A stretch of 7,944 bases of DNA from Leptospira kemamanensis (GTDB lineage: Bacteria; Spirochaetota; Leptospiria; Leptospirales; Leptospiraceae), in NCBI RefSeq assembly GCF_004769665.1, contig NZ_RQGG01000047.1, positions 1-7,944 of the forward strand, given 5' to 3'. A model generated the notes under the pieces. It ran no database searches, was not told the DNA's origin, and worked only from the letters and a program-made list of their open reading frames with translations. Below, one piece after another: positions 1 to 5,199 of the stretch (position 1 is its first letter; every line of letters starts with the position of its first letter). The position numbers were made by a program, and so were the translations under genes.

Positions 1-35
1 TCGCAACTTCAAGAAATTCGTTTGAGGGGTGCCAG

Positions 36-293
36 TCAACCTCTCATTTTGTTGCACTTAATGGTTGAATCTGCTTCTTTAAAGAAACCTTCATATTCAT
101 CAAAATAATCAATGGCCAATCCATGCTCAAAAACGTTGGATACATTCACATAACAGGGAATCAACGCTAAAATTAATAAAAATGTTCCCTCACCTCGAAA
201 ACTTGGTCTTCGTATCAGCACAAAAACAATTTTTAGGACTGCAATTATATAAATGAACAGAGAGGCAAGATTCAATAGAACAATGGCATTCAT
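36..293 (-). CDS. Small two-helix membrane protein, hypothetical
   Basis: I do not recognise this 85-residue protein. It has two hydrophobic stretches, about residues 3-27 and 38-52, separated by a short basic loop (RRPSFR), so an inner-membrane protein with two helices is likely. After that comes an acidic aromatic segment (DYFDEYEGFF) and a polar tail ending NKMRG. The start codon lies one base after the stop of the preceding gene (295-561) and has no Shine-Dalgarno, so translation probably depends on coupling to that gene. The helix spacing and the motif FLL..L...V.NVSNVFE resemble FLLLGFL...FSNIFTVIE in the upstream protein, suggesting tandem duplication. The upstream protein has one more C-terminal helix that is missing here, so this copy may be shortened. 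Function unknown. Confidence 0.55.
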   Translation of the reverse strand: MNAIVLLNLASLFIYIIAVLKIVFVLIRRPSFRGEGTFLLILALIPCYVNVSNVFEHGLAIDYFDEYEGFFKEADSTIKCNKMRG

Positions 294-294
294 A

Positions 295-561
295 TCAAGT
301 CACGGGAACCAAGAGTTCTTTCCTTAGGCTTATCAAAAAACAAATCGAAGAGAGAAAGTAAAAGCTGTGTTCTAATAAATTAAAGAAGTCTGGAAAATAA
401 CATCCTTCTATAACGGTAAAGATATTACTAAACCAGATACAAAGAAAACCGAGTAATAAAAATTTATAATTAGGGATCAATCCGAGCCAATACAAGCGGA
501 TCAAAATCAATAATCCGATACTATCAAATACAAGATTTAATACTTCACTCAACTGATACAT
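295..561 (-). CDS. Small three-helix membrane protein, hypothetical
   Basis: Unrecognised protein of 88 residues, nearly all hydrophobic. Probable membrane helices are at about residues 6-28, 33-52 and 62-80, and the end is short and basic (SLRKELLVPVT). No catalytic motif is visible. It is the first gene of a tight pair with 36-293, a likely diverged copy. The ATG is preceded by AGAGCTATCTTT, a poor ribosome binding site, and just before that lies an 18-bp perfect palindrome (571-588) containing the only AGGAAA sequence nearby. Expression may therefore be controlled at this palindrome, either by a repressor or by RNA folding. The M14 peptidase gene ends 97 bp upstream on the same strand, so readthrough from it is possible. 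It could be a small accessory membrane subunit, but nothing in the sequence identifies a partner. Confidence 0.6.
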   Translation of the reverse strand: MYQLSEVLNLVFDSIGLLILIRLYWLGLIPNYKFLLLGFLCIWFSNIFTVIEGCYFPDFFNLLEHSFYFLSSICFLISLRKELLVPVT

Positions 562-570
562 AAAGATAGC

Positions 571-588
571 TCTAGGAAATTTCCTAGA
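571..588. promoter_or_regulatory. 18-bp perfect palindrome upstream of small membrane genes
   Basis: TCTAGGAAATTTCCTAGA is its own reverse complement over all 18 bases. It sits 10 bp before the ATG of the 295-561 gene. It has no unpaired centre and no T-tract on the 3' side for minus-strand transcription (a run of T comes before it), so it fits a dimeric-repressor operator better than a terminator. In RNA it could also fold into a 7-bp stem with an AAUU loop that would bury AGGAAA. Confidence 0.5.
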
Positions 589-658
589 AAAAAAAGAATA
601 ACAGAGAAAAGGGAAAGGTAAAGAGAATATTTAAAAAATGAGGTGAAATTCTGGTTTT

Positions 659-1648
659 TTAGGACAATTCAGATGAATTTTGTTTCGCCAATCGCATAAC
701 ATCACATAAAAATTTTCGATGGCTGATGATGGATTTTTGTTTTGACTCGCGAGCAGGATTGAATATACCCCGTTTCCGAAAAATTTTCCAAGGGTCAATT
801 TTAATATCAGACCAGGTTCCAATTTCCAAGGTAAGCGGTAAAAATCGAGACTTAGGTTGTGTGGAGTTTGGATGTTTCGAATTTTGAAAGAGATCATAAA
901 GCCGATCCCAAAGATCTCCGTGAGTCGTATATGTTTCACTTTGTGGTCCAAACCGATACAAATAATGATTTAAGGAGCTCGTGAAATGGTGTGCCATTTT
1001 TTGGAATAAGGGTTCATCGGCACATGGTTCATGTGTGCTTGCATACGGCCACCAAACATGGTCTACTGTTCCAAAACCAGAATGAATGTCCACGACCGGA
1101 ATCATTTCATTCTCTGCAGGTAGAAGGTATTCATAAAAAAATCGATCCAATACTCTTGATTCTGATTGCAAAACATTCCCTCGAAAATAAGGGAAAAAAT
1201 TGGAATACTTATGCCCACCAAAAAAAAATGGAACCTTCACTGCTTCAACACCAGAGTTACGCATCAAATCAACACCTTTCGGATTGGAGCGACGTTTCAT
1301 AGCAACGCCACCGGGATTCAATATGGGAATACATACAATTCCCAATTCACCATTTTTGATTTCATTGTATAAAACAGATGTTTTGCGAACAAATAAATCA
1401 TCCAAAAAATCTAATAAAACTCGGATTCCAATCGTCTCCAATCCATGTACGCCTGCAACAAGTCCTGATAAATTTTTTTTGATGGCTTTTGGTTTTCCAA
1501 TCTCCAAAACATAAATCGGAAATCGAAACCCTTCTTCCGTTTTGCTTGAAAATCCAAATTGTTTTAATCGAACCAGTTTCCCACCTAATTTTACGATCTT
1601 TAAAATTCGATTTTCATAACGATTGAGTCGTTTCATTCCACGTAACAT
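659..1648 (-). CDS. M14-family zinc carboxypeptidase-like protein (DUF2817-like)
   Basis: A 329-residue probable zinc peptidase. The metal-binding signature of the M14 family is readable in order: H68-G-L-E71 within LVAGVHGLETIG (first two zinc ligands, HxxE), H189 within VVDIHSGFG (third ligand), and E275 within LTLEIGTW (the catalytic glutamate position). Between them, IPILNPGG (107-114), RRSNP and GVDLMRN (125-131) correspond to the substrate-binding region, usually NPDG...VDLNRN. The usual Asn of LNRN is Met here. The strong VDIHSGFG motif points to the DUF2817/short-M14 group rather than classical digestive carboxypeptidases; AstE/aspartoacylase-type deacylases are a more distant alternative. 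There is no signal peptide, so it is probably cytoplasmic. The first ATG is preferred because TAGGA lies about 8 bases before it; the second Met (residue 5) is possible. It is divergent from the hydrolase unit at 1706-2847. The substrate cannot be told. Confidence 0.85.
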   Translation of the reverse strand: MLRGMKRLNRYENRILKIVKLGGKLVRLKQFGFSSKTEEGFRFPIYVLEIGKPKAIKKNLSGLVAGVHGLETIGIRVLLDFLDDLFVRKTSVLYNEIKNGELGIVCIPILNPGGVAMKRRSNPKGVDLMRNSGVEAVKVPFFFGGHKYSNFFPYFRGNVLQSESRVLDRFFYEYLLPAENEMIPVVDIHSGFGTVDHVWWPYASTHEPCADEPLFQKMAHHFTSSLNHYLYRFGPQSETYTTHGDLWDRLYDLFQNSKHPNSTQPKSRFLPLTLEIGTWSDIKIDPWKIFRKRGIFNPARESKQKSIISHRKFLCDVMRLAKQNSSELS

Positions 1649-1651
1649 AAT
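1623..1651 (+). promoter_or_regulatory. Putative sigma-70 promoter for the mini-ORF/hydrolase unit
   Basis: TTGAGT (1623-1628), a 17-bp spacer and CATAAT (1646-1651) match the sigma-70 consensus at 4/6 and 5/6 positions. The promoter lies inside the first codons of the divergent peptidase gene. It would start RNA near 1658, about 33 bases before the strong Shine-Dalgarno at 1691. Recognised by eye only. Confidence 0.35.
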
Positions 1652-1690
1652 TTCAATCCTATTCCAATTGAGTGAAGAAACATTTCATCC

Positions 1691-1701
1691 AAGGAGGTGA
1701 T
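1691..1701 (+). promoter_or_regulatory. Near-perfect extended Shine-Dalgarno
   Basis: AAGGAGGTGAT is an uninterrupted complement to the 3' end of 16S rRNA. Eight bases separate the GGAGG core from the ATG at 1706, which is close to ideal spacing. It is by far the strongest ribosome binding site in the window, yet the frame it opens has only 13 codons. See the mini-ORF at 1706-1747. Confidence 0.75.
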
Positions 1702-1705
1702 TCTC

Positions 1706-1747
1706 ATGTTTTTAATGGGTAGGAAATTCATAAATGCGAATAATTGA
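1706..1747 (+). CDS. 13-codon mini-ORF, possible leader peptide of the hydrolase gene
   Basis: ATG at 1706 opens a frame encoding MFLMGRKFINANN, ending in TGA at 1745-1747. It is placed perfectly behind the extended Shine-Dalgarno at 1691-1701. The ATG of the hydrolase follows 17 bases after the stop, in another frame and without a Shine-Dalgarno of its own. The peptide therefore looks like a translated leader that delivers ribosomes to the next start by reinitiation, or that modulates it. The peptide shows no run of one amino acid that would suggest classical amino-acid attenuation. An alternative is a decayed start of an older gene. Evidence is limited to signal quality and position. Confidence 0.4.
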   Translation: MFLMGRKFINANN

Positions 1748-1764
1748 TTTGATGTTACATTTTG

Positions 1765-2847
1765 ATGACAAATTTACATAAAGGGATCATTGAAATCTTT
1801 GACAAGTTAAGAAGAAGGAATTGCAAAGTGGGAATCTTCTATAAAAATAAAAACAGAGACTTCAATTTCATGCAACGGAAATCAAAACCAACTTCCAAAC
1901 ACAAAACTACTGCTAAAACAAAATCAAATTATAAAGAAGAATTGATTTTTGTGAATGGGATTAACCTGAATGTAGGAATTTGGACAGGGAAACAAACTCC
2001 TATCATTTGCCTACATGGATTATCTGGTAATTTGCATTCACTGAAAAGTATTGCAAAAACATTGAACCAAAAAGGCCATCAAGTCTTTTGTTATGACTTA
2101 CGTGGCCGGGGTCATTCTGGCAAACCTCCCACTGGTTATGGATTTGAAAATCACATCAAAGACCTACATGAATTGATTTTGCACTATCAACTAAAAAACC
2201 CAATCCTACTTGGTCACTCCTTTGGCTGTATGATTGCACTTCGTTATACAATCCAGTTTCCCAACGAAATCAAATCCATGATTCTAATGGACGGCGGTGG
2301 CATTTTATCCTTAAAAAAACGAATCCAGATCTTAAAAGTTTTAAAACAATCCTTTGATCGATTGGATGTAACATTTCCAAGTCCAGAATCGTATTTGCGT
2401 TTAGTTCAAAATTCCCCTTTGATTCCGAAATGGACGAAGGATATTCAAAACTATTTCGAATTGGAATTACAAAGAACTAATGATGGATATGTATGCCATA
2501 TGCCAAAATTTGTGATGGAAGAAGAACTGAAAGAAATGGGTGGATCCATTGAAATTTACAAAGTGTTAGTTCAGTTGATACTACATCCAATCCAAACGAT
2601 ACAAAAAATCAAAAAAAATAAGAACTTAGATTTTGAATCCATCCAAGTTCCCACTCTGATCTTACGAGCAACACAAATGAATTTATTTCCTAATGATAAT
2701 TTGTTACCAGCTGATGCCTTCCAATCCATGCTCACACGAATTCCAAAGGCAAAAGGATTCGAAATTCAAACAAACCATTATGGAATCGTATTTGATCCAT
2801 CGAAAGAGAGAGACAAATTGATTCTTCAATTCATCAATGAAAAATGA
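1765..2847 (+). CDS. Alpha/beta-fold hydrolase
   Basis: About 360 residues with a standard alpha/beta-hydrolase core. Numbered from ATG 1765, ICLHGLSGN (81-89) forms the oxyanion-hole HG motif, YDLRGRGHSGKP (110-121) follows strand 4, and GHSFG (150-154) is the nucleophile elbow with Ser152. NHYG (337-340) carries the catalytic His338. D311, after the strand PTLILRA, is the best candidate for the acid. The insert of roughly 200-290 is a helical lid. The core starts only near residue 58; the preceding stretch is basic and low-complexity (Lys/Thr/Ser), with no signal peptide. The start is uncertain. ATG 1765 has no Shine-Dalgarno. GTG 1828 is in frame and sits 7 bases after AAGGAA, so it may be the true start, giving about 339 residues. 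A carboxylesterase or lipase-like role is typical, but the substrate is not readable. Confidence 0.9.
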   Translation: MTNLHKGIIEIFDKLRRRNCKVGIFYKNKNRDFNFMQRKSKPTSKHKTTAKTKSNYKEELIFVNGINLNVGIWTGKQTPIICLHGLSGNLHSLKSIAKTLNQKGHQVFCYDLRGRGHSGKPPTGYGFENHIKDLHELILHYQLKNPILLGHSFGCMIALRYTIQFPNEIKSMILMDGGGILSLKKRIQILKVLKQSFDRLDVTFPSPESYLRLVQNSPLIPKWTKDIQNYFELELQRTNDGYVCHMPKFVMEEELKEMGGSIEIYKVLVQLILHPIQTIQKIKKNKNLDFESIQVPTLILRATQMNLFPNDNLLPADAFQSMLTRIPKAKGFEIQTNHYGIVFDPSKERDKLILQFINEK

Positions 2848-2904
2848 AATCGAACCAAACAAATCTTAAGATTCAATCAATAAGATAGTTTGATTCGAAA
2901 TTTC
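2846..2904 (+). terminator. Long imperfect hairpin between convergent genes
   Basis: GAAATCGAACCAAAC (2846-2860) pairs imperfectly with GTTTGATTCGAAATTTC (2888-2904). The loop itself contains the perfect palindrome AATCTTAAGATT (2862-2873). It begins inside the hydrolase stop codon and lies in the convergent gap. The stem is AT-rich and lacks an immediate clean T-tract, so it may slow or stop transcription only moderately. Confidence 0.4.
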
Positions 2905-2912
2905 ATTTGATA

Positions 2913-2940
2913 AAAAAGTATTTTTCGATTTATACTTTTT
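2913..2940. terminator. AT-rich bidirectional terminator-like hairpin
   Basis: AAAAAGTAT (2913-2921) and ATACTTTTT (2932-2940) are exact inverted repeats around a 10-base loop. Read on either strand the 3' arm ends in a run of T, as expected for a bidirectional terminator between the convergent hydrolase and NTF2-like genes. It overlaps the last codons and stop of the NTF2-like gene. The lack of G:C pairs makes the stem weak. Confidence 0.45.
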
Positions 2941-3316
2941 CAGCGGCCACTAATGCATGTATCAATTTCCAATCTCCCCCTTCCCAGACAAAGGAATATT
3001 GAGTTTGAAATTTCATCACAGCACTTCGTAACTCTGCATTGACGATTCCAAAATGGTCCAATATTGAAGAGGAATTGATTTGGACTTTTCGTTCAACTCC
3101 ACCCAATTTCCCATCACGTAACGACTGTAAGTATGATTCTTTATTGGCACAAATAACAGAATCTGTTCCTTTTACATGCACATGATCGGAATAGTTCTTA
3201 TGGAATCTATCTTCTAAAGGATTCACGTTTCTTTCGTCAATGTTTTTGACCATAGCCATAAAAACGTCTTCCAAACTTTTTACTGAATTTTCTACTAAAC
3301 TTTGATTTGTATTCAT
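2930..3316 (-). CDS. NTF2/SnoaL-like small protein under MarR control
   Basis: A 128-residue protein of the NTF2-like superfamily (SnoaL/DUF4440 type). The usual pattern is visible: an N-terminal helix (SVKSLEDVFMAMVKNID), then FHKNYSDHVHVKG, a helix with SYLQSLRDGKLGG, and strands ending SFVWEGGDWKLIHALVAAEKV, where GDWKLIH is typical of the last strands of the cone fold. Such proteins bind or transform small molecules, or are stress-related pocket proteins; the ligand is not predictable here. A longer frame starts at 3361, but its ATG touches the MarR operator and has no Shine-Dalgarno. The ATG at 3316 is preceded by AGGGGG and is preferred. The gene follows marR by about 80 bp on the same strand and has its own copy of the operator, so it is the likely main target of that regulator. 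Confidence 0.8.
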   Translation of the reverse strand: MNTNQSLVENSVKSLEDVFMAMVKNIDERNVNPLEDRFHKNYSDHVHVKGTDSVICANKESYLQSLRDGKLGGVERKVQINSSSILDHFGIVNAELRSAVMKFQTQYSFVWEGGDWKLIHALVAAEKV

Positions 3317-3363
3317 ATTTCCCCCTGAAACATATAAATCCATGAAACTTGGCAAAGCCATAT

Positions 3364-3379
3364 TGTTGCTATAGCAACA
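3364..3379. promoter_or_regulatory. MarR operator copy 1 (NTF2-like gene)
   Basis: TGTTGCTATAGCAACA is a perfect 16-bp palindrome, identical to the one in front of marR. It lies between the marR stop and the NTF2-like start, just downstream (minus direction) of a possible -10 box, TATACT (3388-3383). A bound MarR dimer would block transcription of the NTF2-like gene. The assignment to this MarR protein is inferred from position and duplication. Confidence 0.75.
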
Positions 3380-3395
3380 TATAGTATAAAAAAAT

Positions 3396-3833
3396 TTAAC
3401 TTAATGATGCATCATAAATTTCATCAATGATACGTTTGAATGTCGAAAAATCTTGTTTGTTCAGTTTTTTAAACATTCTACTACGTTCTTTCTCAATTTT
3501 GGGAACCATGATTTCGTAAATTTGAATTCCCGTTTTTGTGGGATACACCTTGTGTTTTCTTCGATCTTCTGGATCTGATTCAATTCTGATCCAAGATTTT
3601 TCTTCCATATTCCGAAGTGCCCTTGCCATTGAAGGACGATCATCAAAATCCCTTCCCAAGTCCGATTGGCTACATCCAGGTTGTTTGATTATTTTCACAA
3701 GGACGAACCACTGTTCTGGAAATAATTCCAAACCTTCATCCATGGCTAAACGCATAAACTGTTTTCGTAACGCACGAACTGTGCGATAGATCAAATACGC
3801 ATAAGAATTTTCTAATTCAAACTCATTCCCCAT
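3396..3833 (-). CDS. MarR-family transcriptional regulator
   Basis: A 145-residue winged-helix repressor of normal MarR length. N-terminal helices (residues 9-34) and a C-terminal helix (about 125-143) would form the dimer interface. The DNA-binding core comprises PEQWFVLVKIIKQPGCSQSDLGRDF (39-63), the recognition helix around DDRPSMARALRNMEEKSWI (64-82), and the wing SDPEDRRKHKVYPTKTG (86-102) with the conserved DRR. It controls transcription by binding palindromes; an identical palindrome lies at its own start and at the downstream NTF2-like gene, indicating autoregulation. Cys54 is present in the helix-turn-helix region, but there is no OhrR-like N-terminal sensing Cys, so a redox role is not supported. 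No Shine-Dalgarno precedes the ATG, and the mRNA may be nearly leaderless because the operator occupies that space. The inducer is unknown. Confidence 0.95.
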   Translation of the reverse strand: MGNEFELENSYAYLIYRTVRALRKQFMRLAMDEGLELFPEQWFVLVKIIKQPGCSQSDLGRDFDDRPSMARALRNMEEKSWIRIESDPEDRRKHKVYPTKTGIQIYEIMVPKIEKERSRMFKKLNKQDFSTFKRIIDEIYDASLS

Positions 3834-3834
3834 A

Positions 3835-3850
3835 TGTTGCTATAGCAACA
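3835..3850. promoter_or_regulatory. MarR operator copy 2 (marR gene)
   Basis: Second perfect TGTTGCTATAGCAACA palindrome, ending two bases before the marR start codon. The identity with copy 1 extends to 22 bp (3361-3382 on plus against 3832-3853 on minus), meaning the flanks are in inverted orientation. It overlaps the -10 region of the marR promoter, as expected for autorepression. Confidence 0.8.
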
Positions 3851-3876
3851 ATATTGAATGTAGAAATTTCTGTCTA
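3848..3876 (-). promoter_or_regulatory. Probable marR promoter
   Basis: On the minus strand, TAGACA (3876-3871, 5/6 to the -35 consensus), a 17-bp spacer and TATTGT (3853-3848, 4/6 to -10) form a sigma-70-like promoter. The -10 overlaps the operator. The transcription start would lie within roughly ten bases of the ATG, which explains the missing Shine-Dalgarno. Confidence 0.5.
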
Positions 3877-3992
3877 CTGAATTTTTTGGATCGCTTTGTC
3901 ACGAAGAAACAAAACGATTCCTCAAATTTTGATTATGGATGGCCTTTCCCTTTGCATTTCCCACCTTTCACGGTAGAATCGAAAGCTTCCCG

Positions 3993-4020
3993 TTGACAGA
4001 AAAACAGTCATAAATAAACT
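3993..4020 (+). promoter_or_regulatory. Probable rnk promoter
   Basis: A perfect -35 TTGACA (3993-3998), a 16-bp spacer and TAAACT (4015-4020, 4/6 to -10) precede rnk by a short leader. The SD AGGAGA follows at 4044. The DNA between this promoter and the marR promoter (3877-3992) contains only a weak imperfect hairpin (3891-3917) and nothing else I can support. Confidence 0.6.
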
Positions 4021-4055
4021 AAAAGTTTTGTGCTTAACAAAATAGGAGATAAAAC

Positions 4056-4472
4056 GTGAAAACTAGAAAAAAAATATTAGTAACTCATTTTGATTATATT
4101 CGTTTGAAACAAATGGTTTCAGAATATTCAAAAGAAAATAAAACAGATGCAAACTTGGACGATTTACTAGGGGAAATTGAAAGAGCTCAAAAAGTGGACT
4201 CAAATCAAATTCCGCCAAATGTCGTAACAATGAATTCAAAAATTGAAATCAAAAACCTAGATGAAATTGATTTTCAAGAATTCCAATTGGTATTTCCTGA
4301 AGATGCCAACACTGAAGGAAATCAAATTTCCATCTTAGCACCTATTGCCACTGCTTGTTTGGGTTATAAAGTTGGTGACGTGATCGATTGGAAAGTACCC
4401 AGAGGTGTTTTTCAATTCCAAATCACCGGAATCAAATACCAACCGGAAGCAAACGGCGACTATCACCTGTAA
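4056..4472 (+). CDS. rnk: Rnk, regulator of nucleoside diphosphate kinase (GreA/GreB-like)
   Basis: A 138-residue protein that matches Rnk in length and landmarks. A short N-terminal RnkN region (about 5-50) ends in LDDLLGEIERAQKV. The C-terminal GreA/GreB-type FKBP-like domain contains PPNVVTMNSKIEIKNL (53-68), SILAPIATACLGYKVGDVIDWKVPRG (92-117) and the diagnostic ending YQPEANGDYHL (128-138), nearly the same as the E. coli Rnk ending. Rnk binds RNA polymerase near the secondary channel like Gre factors, but its short coiled coil lacks the acidic cleavage tip. In gamma-proteobacteria it affects nucleoside diphosphate kinase levels and polysaccharide synthesis; this role is known of the family, not shown here. 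The start is GTG with AGGAGA six bases upstream. It is transcribed alone from a TTGACA promoter and followed by a hairpin at 4471. Confidence 0.95.
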   Translation: MKTRKKILVTHFDYIRLKQMVSEYSKENKTDANLDDLLGEIERAQKVDSNQIPPNVVTMNSKIEIKNLDEIDFQEFQLVFPEDANTEGNQISILAPIATACLGYKVGDVIDWKVPRGVFQFQITGIKYQPEANGDYHL

Positions 4473-4491
4473 AACGAATTTGTTTCGTTTT
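4471..4491. terminator. Terminator hairpin after rnk, probably bidirectional
   Basis: AAAACGAA (4471-4478) and TTCGTTTT (4484-4491) pair around the loop TTTGT. The 3' arm ends in four T on both strands, and the hairpin lies between the convergent rnk and glycosyltransferase-like genes. It starts within the rnk stop codon. Confidence 0.6.
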
Positions 4492-4502
4492 AAATGAGAA
4501 AC

Positions 4503-4557
4503 GCAACTACTTTTGATATAAAGCAAAAAGGAAAGACGAAGGTAGTTGCAGTTTTTT
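4503..4557 (+). terminator. Second inverted repeat with T-tract, inside the convergent gene end
   Basis: GCAACTAC (4503-4510) is the exact inverse of GTAGTTGC (4542-4549), followed after AG by six T (4552-4557). In the plus direction this has the form of a backup terminator for rnk, though its 31-base loop is long. It spans the stop codon and final codons of the minus-strand glycosyltransferase-like gene. Confidence 0.35.
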
Positions 4558-5127
4558 CCCCAATTTTAATAGAAAATTAAGCAGTGTTTGTTTGTAGATT
4601 CCATTTTTATGATATCGATGTGTGGATGTAACGGCCTCGTAGGACAACAAAACAGGTTTGCATTGATTCAAAAAATTTTGACTTAACTCTGTATCTTCAA
4701 ACAAATACTGAGAACTCAAATCCTTTTTCCATAAATTCGGATGAAAGAAAATACAATGATCTAAATAAACAATTCCTTTTCGCAAAACACGAATTTGATT
4801 GGAATACCAGGAGATCCAATGCAAAAAGAAATGTTTTTGATCAAAGGAATGGGTAAAACCTCCCCACTCCCCAACAGTTTCTTTGATTTGGCTTTTACGA
4901 ATCAAATATTCTATCGCTTCTTGTGTCAGTTTGGTTCGCGGATGATGGAATAAAATCAAATCACCCTTTGCTCGATGAAAACCTAGGTTTAACCTCTCCG
5001 CTCTTGTAAATGCTTCCTTTTGGCTCACCAAGATGATTTCAACATCTTGGTGATTTTGAAACGGCAAAAGGGATTCTTTGTAATAAATATTCTCATCGTG
5101 ATCCGTGGGAACAATGATACTTAACAT
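4507..5127 (-). CDS. Degenerate GT2 glycosyltransferase-like protein (TIGR04283-like)
   Basis: A 206-residue GT-A fold protein resembling the TIGR04283 family 2 glycosyltransferases. The fold order is MLSIIVPT (1-8), VEIILVS (29-35), then RAERLNLGFHRAKGDLILFHHPRTKL (42-67), which aligns with the family's RAxQMNxGAxxAxGDxLLFLHADTxL. The rest matches too: WGGFTHSFD (88-96), VYLDHCIFFHPNLW (120-133), the acid motif LFEDTELS (142-149), VTSTHRYHKNGIYKQTLLNFLLKLG (166-190) and a C-terminal LY. Two donor-binding features are missing: the DGGSxDGT loop after strand 2 is deleted, and HAD is HPR. ED at 144-145 is kept. It may bind sugar without transferring it, or be a diverged enzyme. The start ATG has only a weak GAAG site. 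It lies 72 bp after the OmpA-like lipoprotein gene on the same strand and may share its transcript. Cytoplasmic by appearance. Confidence 0.8.
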   Translation of the reverse strand: MLSIIVPTDHDENIYYKESLLPFQNHQDVEIILVSQKEAFTRAERLNLGFHRAKGDLILFHHPRTKLTQEAIEYLIRKSQIKETVGEWGGFTHSFDQKHFFLHWISWYSNQIRVLRKGIVYLDHCIFFHPNLWKKDLSSQYLFEDTELSQNFLNQCKPVLLSYEAVTSTHRYHKNGIYKQTLLNFLLKLGKKLQLPSSFLFALYQK

Positions 5128-5199
5128 TGCAAAACTTCAATTTGTCTTTTTAAACTCTTCTCATGTTTTGAATCCAAACTTTGTTCCCGAATAGAATCT

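Noticed and set aside
631..951. 106-codon ORF in the minus strand, overlapping the end of the peptidase
   Set aside because: It lies in another frame of a gene with intact M14 motifs and shows no motif itself; a shadow.
991..1514. Several plus-strand ORFs of 68-104 codons opposite the peptidase
   Set aside because: They are antisense to a well-supported coding region, low in recognisable features and without ribosome sites.
1691..1703. The reverse strand reads GAATCACCTCCTT, like the 3' end of 16S rRNA
   Set aside because: The match is only about 11 bases and no other 16S sequence is next to it. The plus-strand reading as a strong Shine-Dalgarno before an ATG explains it better.
3317..3361. 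15-codon N-terminal extension of the NTF2-like protein, starting at the ATG at 3361
   Set aside because: It would place the start codon against the MarR operator with no Shine-Dalgarno, whereas the ATG at 3316 follows AGGGGG.
3361..3853. 22-bp inverted repeats flanking marR, as if terminal repeats of a mobile element
   Set aside because: No transposase, no target-site duplication, and each repeat is a symmetric palindrome placed exactly at a gene start. Operators are the simpler explanation.
3891..3917. Imperfect hairpin TCGCTTTGT/ACAAAACGA between the marR and rnk promoters
   Set aside because: One mismatch, no T-tract, no repeat elsewhere in the window; chance level in AT-rich DNA.
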